DNA of 64,000 nt from assembly GCA_030682655.1 (NCBI GenBank), contig JAUXNU010000064.1:1-64000 (forward strand). The letters are read 5' to 3'. A program made the position numbers and the translations under genes. Under the pieces are notes generated by a model that saw only the letters and a program-made list of their open reading frames with translations, made no database searches and had not been told where the DNA came from. How positions within the stretch are numbered: position 1 is the first letter of the stretch; each line of letters opens with the position of its first letter. The stretch comes from Actinomycetota bacterium. Lineage in GTDB: Bacteria; Actinomycetota; Coriobacteriia; Anaerosomatales; JAUXNU01. Shown here piece by piece: positions 62,443-64,000 of the stretch.

Positions 62443-63303
62443 ATGGAGCGTGTTGCGTCCCCCGTTGAGGCACGCCAGGCTGTCGTGGAAGCGAAGCACG
62501 AGGGGCTCAGCGTAGGGTTCGTGCCCACCATGGGCGCGCTGCACGATGGGCATCTGTCGCTCGTGCAGGCAGCCCGCAAGCGCGCCGATTTCGTCGCGGT
62601 GTCGATATTCGTGAACCCCACGCAGTTCGGCCCTGGCGAGGACTACGAGTCCTACCCTCGCGACCTCGACAACGACCTTGCGAATCTAGGTGCTGAGGGC
62701 GTCGACCTCGTCTTTGTGCCGAGCGCCGGTGTGATGTATGCGTCGGACGCCACGGTGACGGTCGACCCTGGCGCGCTTGCGCGGCGCTGGGAAGGTGCGG
62801 TCCGGCCCGGTCACTTCACCGGTGTCGCGACCGTCGTGGCGAAGCTGCTGAACATCGCCCTCCCCGACCTCGCCTTCTTTGGCGAGAAGGACTACCAGCA
62901 GCTCAAGATCGTCGAACGGCTGGTGCTCGACCTCGACATGGCGGTCACCATCGTCGGCTGCCCCATCGTGCGCGAGCGCGACGGGCTGGCGATGTCGAGC
63001 CGCAATGCCTACCTGTCTGCCGATGAGCGCGCGCAGGCGGTCGCACTGGGCGAGGCGCTTGAGGCTGCGGCGCGGGCTGTGGCCTGGGGGGAGACTCACG
63101 TCCGGGCGGTCGAGGACCTCATGCGCGCGGAGATAGCATCCCGGCCGCTGGCCATTCTCGACTACGCTGCGGTGGTCGATCCGGCAACACTCGAGCCGCT
63201 CGCGCGCATCGACCGGCCCGCACGCGCTATCATCGCTGCACGGGTCGGCACGACCCGGCTGATCGACAACGCCGCGCTCGCACCCCCCGCCATCGGGGTA
63301 TAG
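62443..63303 (+). CDS. panC: Pantothenate synthetase
   Basis: A 286-residue PanC: PTMGALHDGHLSLV (HxGH nucleotide site), ISIFVNPTQF-like block VSIFVNPTQFGPGEDY, FFGEKDYQQLKIV and MSSRNAYLS. It ligates pantoate and beta-alanine. Without a fused kinase. Followed 19 bases later by nadA. Confidence 0.95.
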   Translation: MERVASPVEARQAVVEAKHEGLSVGFVPTMGALHDGHLSLVQAARKRADFVAVSIFVNPTQFGPGEDYESYPRDLDNDLANLGAEGVDLVFVPSAGVMYASDATVTVDPGALARRWEGAVRPGHFTGVATVVAKLLNIALPDLAFFGEKDYQQLKIVERLVLDLDMAVTIVGCPIVRERDGLAMSSRNAYLSADERAQAVALGEALEAAARAVAWGETHVRAVEDLMRAEIASRPLAILDYAAVVDPATLEPLARIDRPARAIIAARVGTTRLIDNAALAPPAIGV

Positions 63304-63322
63304 ACGCCCCGAGAGGAGCCGC

Positions 63323-64000
63323 ATGGTGTTCGACCCGCAAGAACTGCACGACGAGATCCGCGCTCTTGCGGCAGAGTGCGACGCAGTTGTGCTCGCTCAC
63401 AACTATCAGCGTGCCGAGGTCCAGGACGTCGCCGACTTCGTGGGGGACTCGCTCGGACTATCGCGCCAGGCGGCTTCTGTCGACGCGTCGGTGATCATCT
63501 TCGCCGGCGTCCACTTCATGGCCGAGACAGCCAAGATCCTCTCGCCGGCCAAGACCGTGCTCATGCCCGAACCCCGCGCGGGGTGTCCCATGGCCGACAT
63601 GATGAGCGCACCCGAGCTGGCGGCCTGGCGCGAGGAGAACCCCGGTGTGCCGGTCGTGACCTACGTGAACTCGACCGCCGAGGTCAAAGCGCTCACGGAC
63701 GTGTGCTGTACGAGCGCCAACGCGGTCCAGGTCGTGCGCGCCCTGGTGGACGAGACCGGCACGGACCGCGTCCTATTCGGCCCTGATCGCAACCTCGCGA
63801 ACTGGGTCGCGCGGTCGCTTCCCGGCATCGAGGTCATACCCTGGGCCGGTTACTGTCCCATCCACGACCAGGTAACGGCCGAGCAGGTCGTGGCGGCGCG
63901 TGAACGGCACCCCGGCGCGCTCGCGATGGCGCATCCGGAGTGCAGGCCCGAAGTCATCGACCTCGTAGATGCGGTGCTTTCCACGAGCCAGATGCTCGCC
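63323..64000 (+). CDS. nadA: Quinolinate synthase NadA (truncated by the window end)
   Basis: The first 226 residues of NadA run off the window. AHNYQRAEVQDVADFVGDSLGLS, the cysteine-containing GCPMADM and CCTSANAV, and FGPDRNLANWV fit the oxygen-sensitive 4Fe-4S enzyme that makes quinolinate from iminoaspartate and dihydroxyacetone phosphate. The start is ATG 63323 with GAGAGGAG upstream. The remaining 100 or so residues, with the third cluster cysteine, lie beyond 64000. Confidence 0.93.
   Translation, partial: MVFDPQELHDEIRALAAECDAVVLAHNYQRAEVQDVADFVGDSLGLSRQAASVDASVIIFAGVHFMAETAKILSPAKTVLMPEPRAGCPMADMMSAPELAAWREENPGVPVVTYVNSTAEVKALTDVCCTSANAVQVVRALVDETGTDRVLFGPDRNLANWVARSLPGIEVIPWAGYCPIHDQVTAEQVVAARERHPGALAMAHPECRPEVIDLVDAVLSTSQMLA

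Overview
The window is about 64 kb of GC-rich bacterial DNA that looks like an anaerobic, respiring actinobacterium, probably a Coriobacteriia-type lineage (OPB41/Anaerosomatales-like). The signs are: many GTG starts with strong Shine-Dalgarno sites; a tilS-hpt-ftsH-fol-pan-nadA block of actinobacterial flavour; a Tad pilus locus with no secretin gene in the window; futalosine-route menaquinone genes (mqnA, mqnC, mqnE); and heme- and Fe-S-rich redox operons. The lineage call is inference. No rRNA, tRNA or CRISPR was seen.

Layout. 1-4.8 kb: end of an unknown gene, an aminofutalosine-deaminase-like amidohydrolase with a purine nucleoside phosphorylase, a miniature molbindin relic beside trmO, two zinc-ribbon genes that both look frameshifted, and a sugar acetyltransferase. 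4.8-8 kb: a monosaccharide ABC transporter. 8.2-14 kb: a conserved hypothetical, then a sulfur-relay/membrane redox operon (arsR, DsrE-like, tusA, NarI-like cytochrome b, HdrD-like Fe-S protein) whose arsR 5' end was hit by an IS1634-like element with a clear 8-bp target duplication. 14-19.4 kb: DinB, a monoheme secreted protein, DedA, a small acidic secreted protein, an OmpR/histidine kinase pair and a hypothetical. Three promoter regions here carry the same 11-bp-spaced CTCAG direct repeat. 19.4-27.5 kb: patB and a heme-rich respiratory locus (five multiheme cytochromes with up to 45 heme motifs, a four-cluster ferredoxin and a NrfD-type quinone subunit).

27.5-39.2 kb: mqnC and mqnA, then a type I restriction-modification island (half-size hsdS, hsdM, dinD-like, full-size hsdS, hsdR, ygjP-like, orphan mazE) on the opposite strand, then mqnE. 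The island appears to split a menaquinone operon. 39.4-43.5 kb: an osmoprotectant ABC transporter. 43.6-48.2 kb: a C_GCAxxG_C_C protein, then tilS, hpt and ftsH. 48.2-59 kb: a GAF histidine kinase/NarL regulator pair followed by a Tad/Flp pilus operon with an unusual vWA-TadB fusion. 59.1-64 kb: folE, folP, an extended folK, panB, panC and the start of nadA.

Together the genes describe a menaquinone-dependent anaerobe. It makes menaquinone through futalosine and has at least two quinone-linked redox modules, one HdrDE-like and fed by sulfur carriers and one NrfD/multiheme cytochrome. It builds Flp pili under two-component control. Several operons seem interrupted by acquired DNA: the IS in arsR, the R-M island in mqn, and the Tad locus between ftsH and folE.
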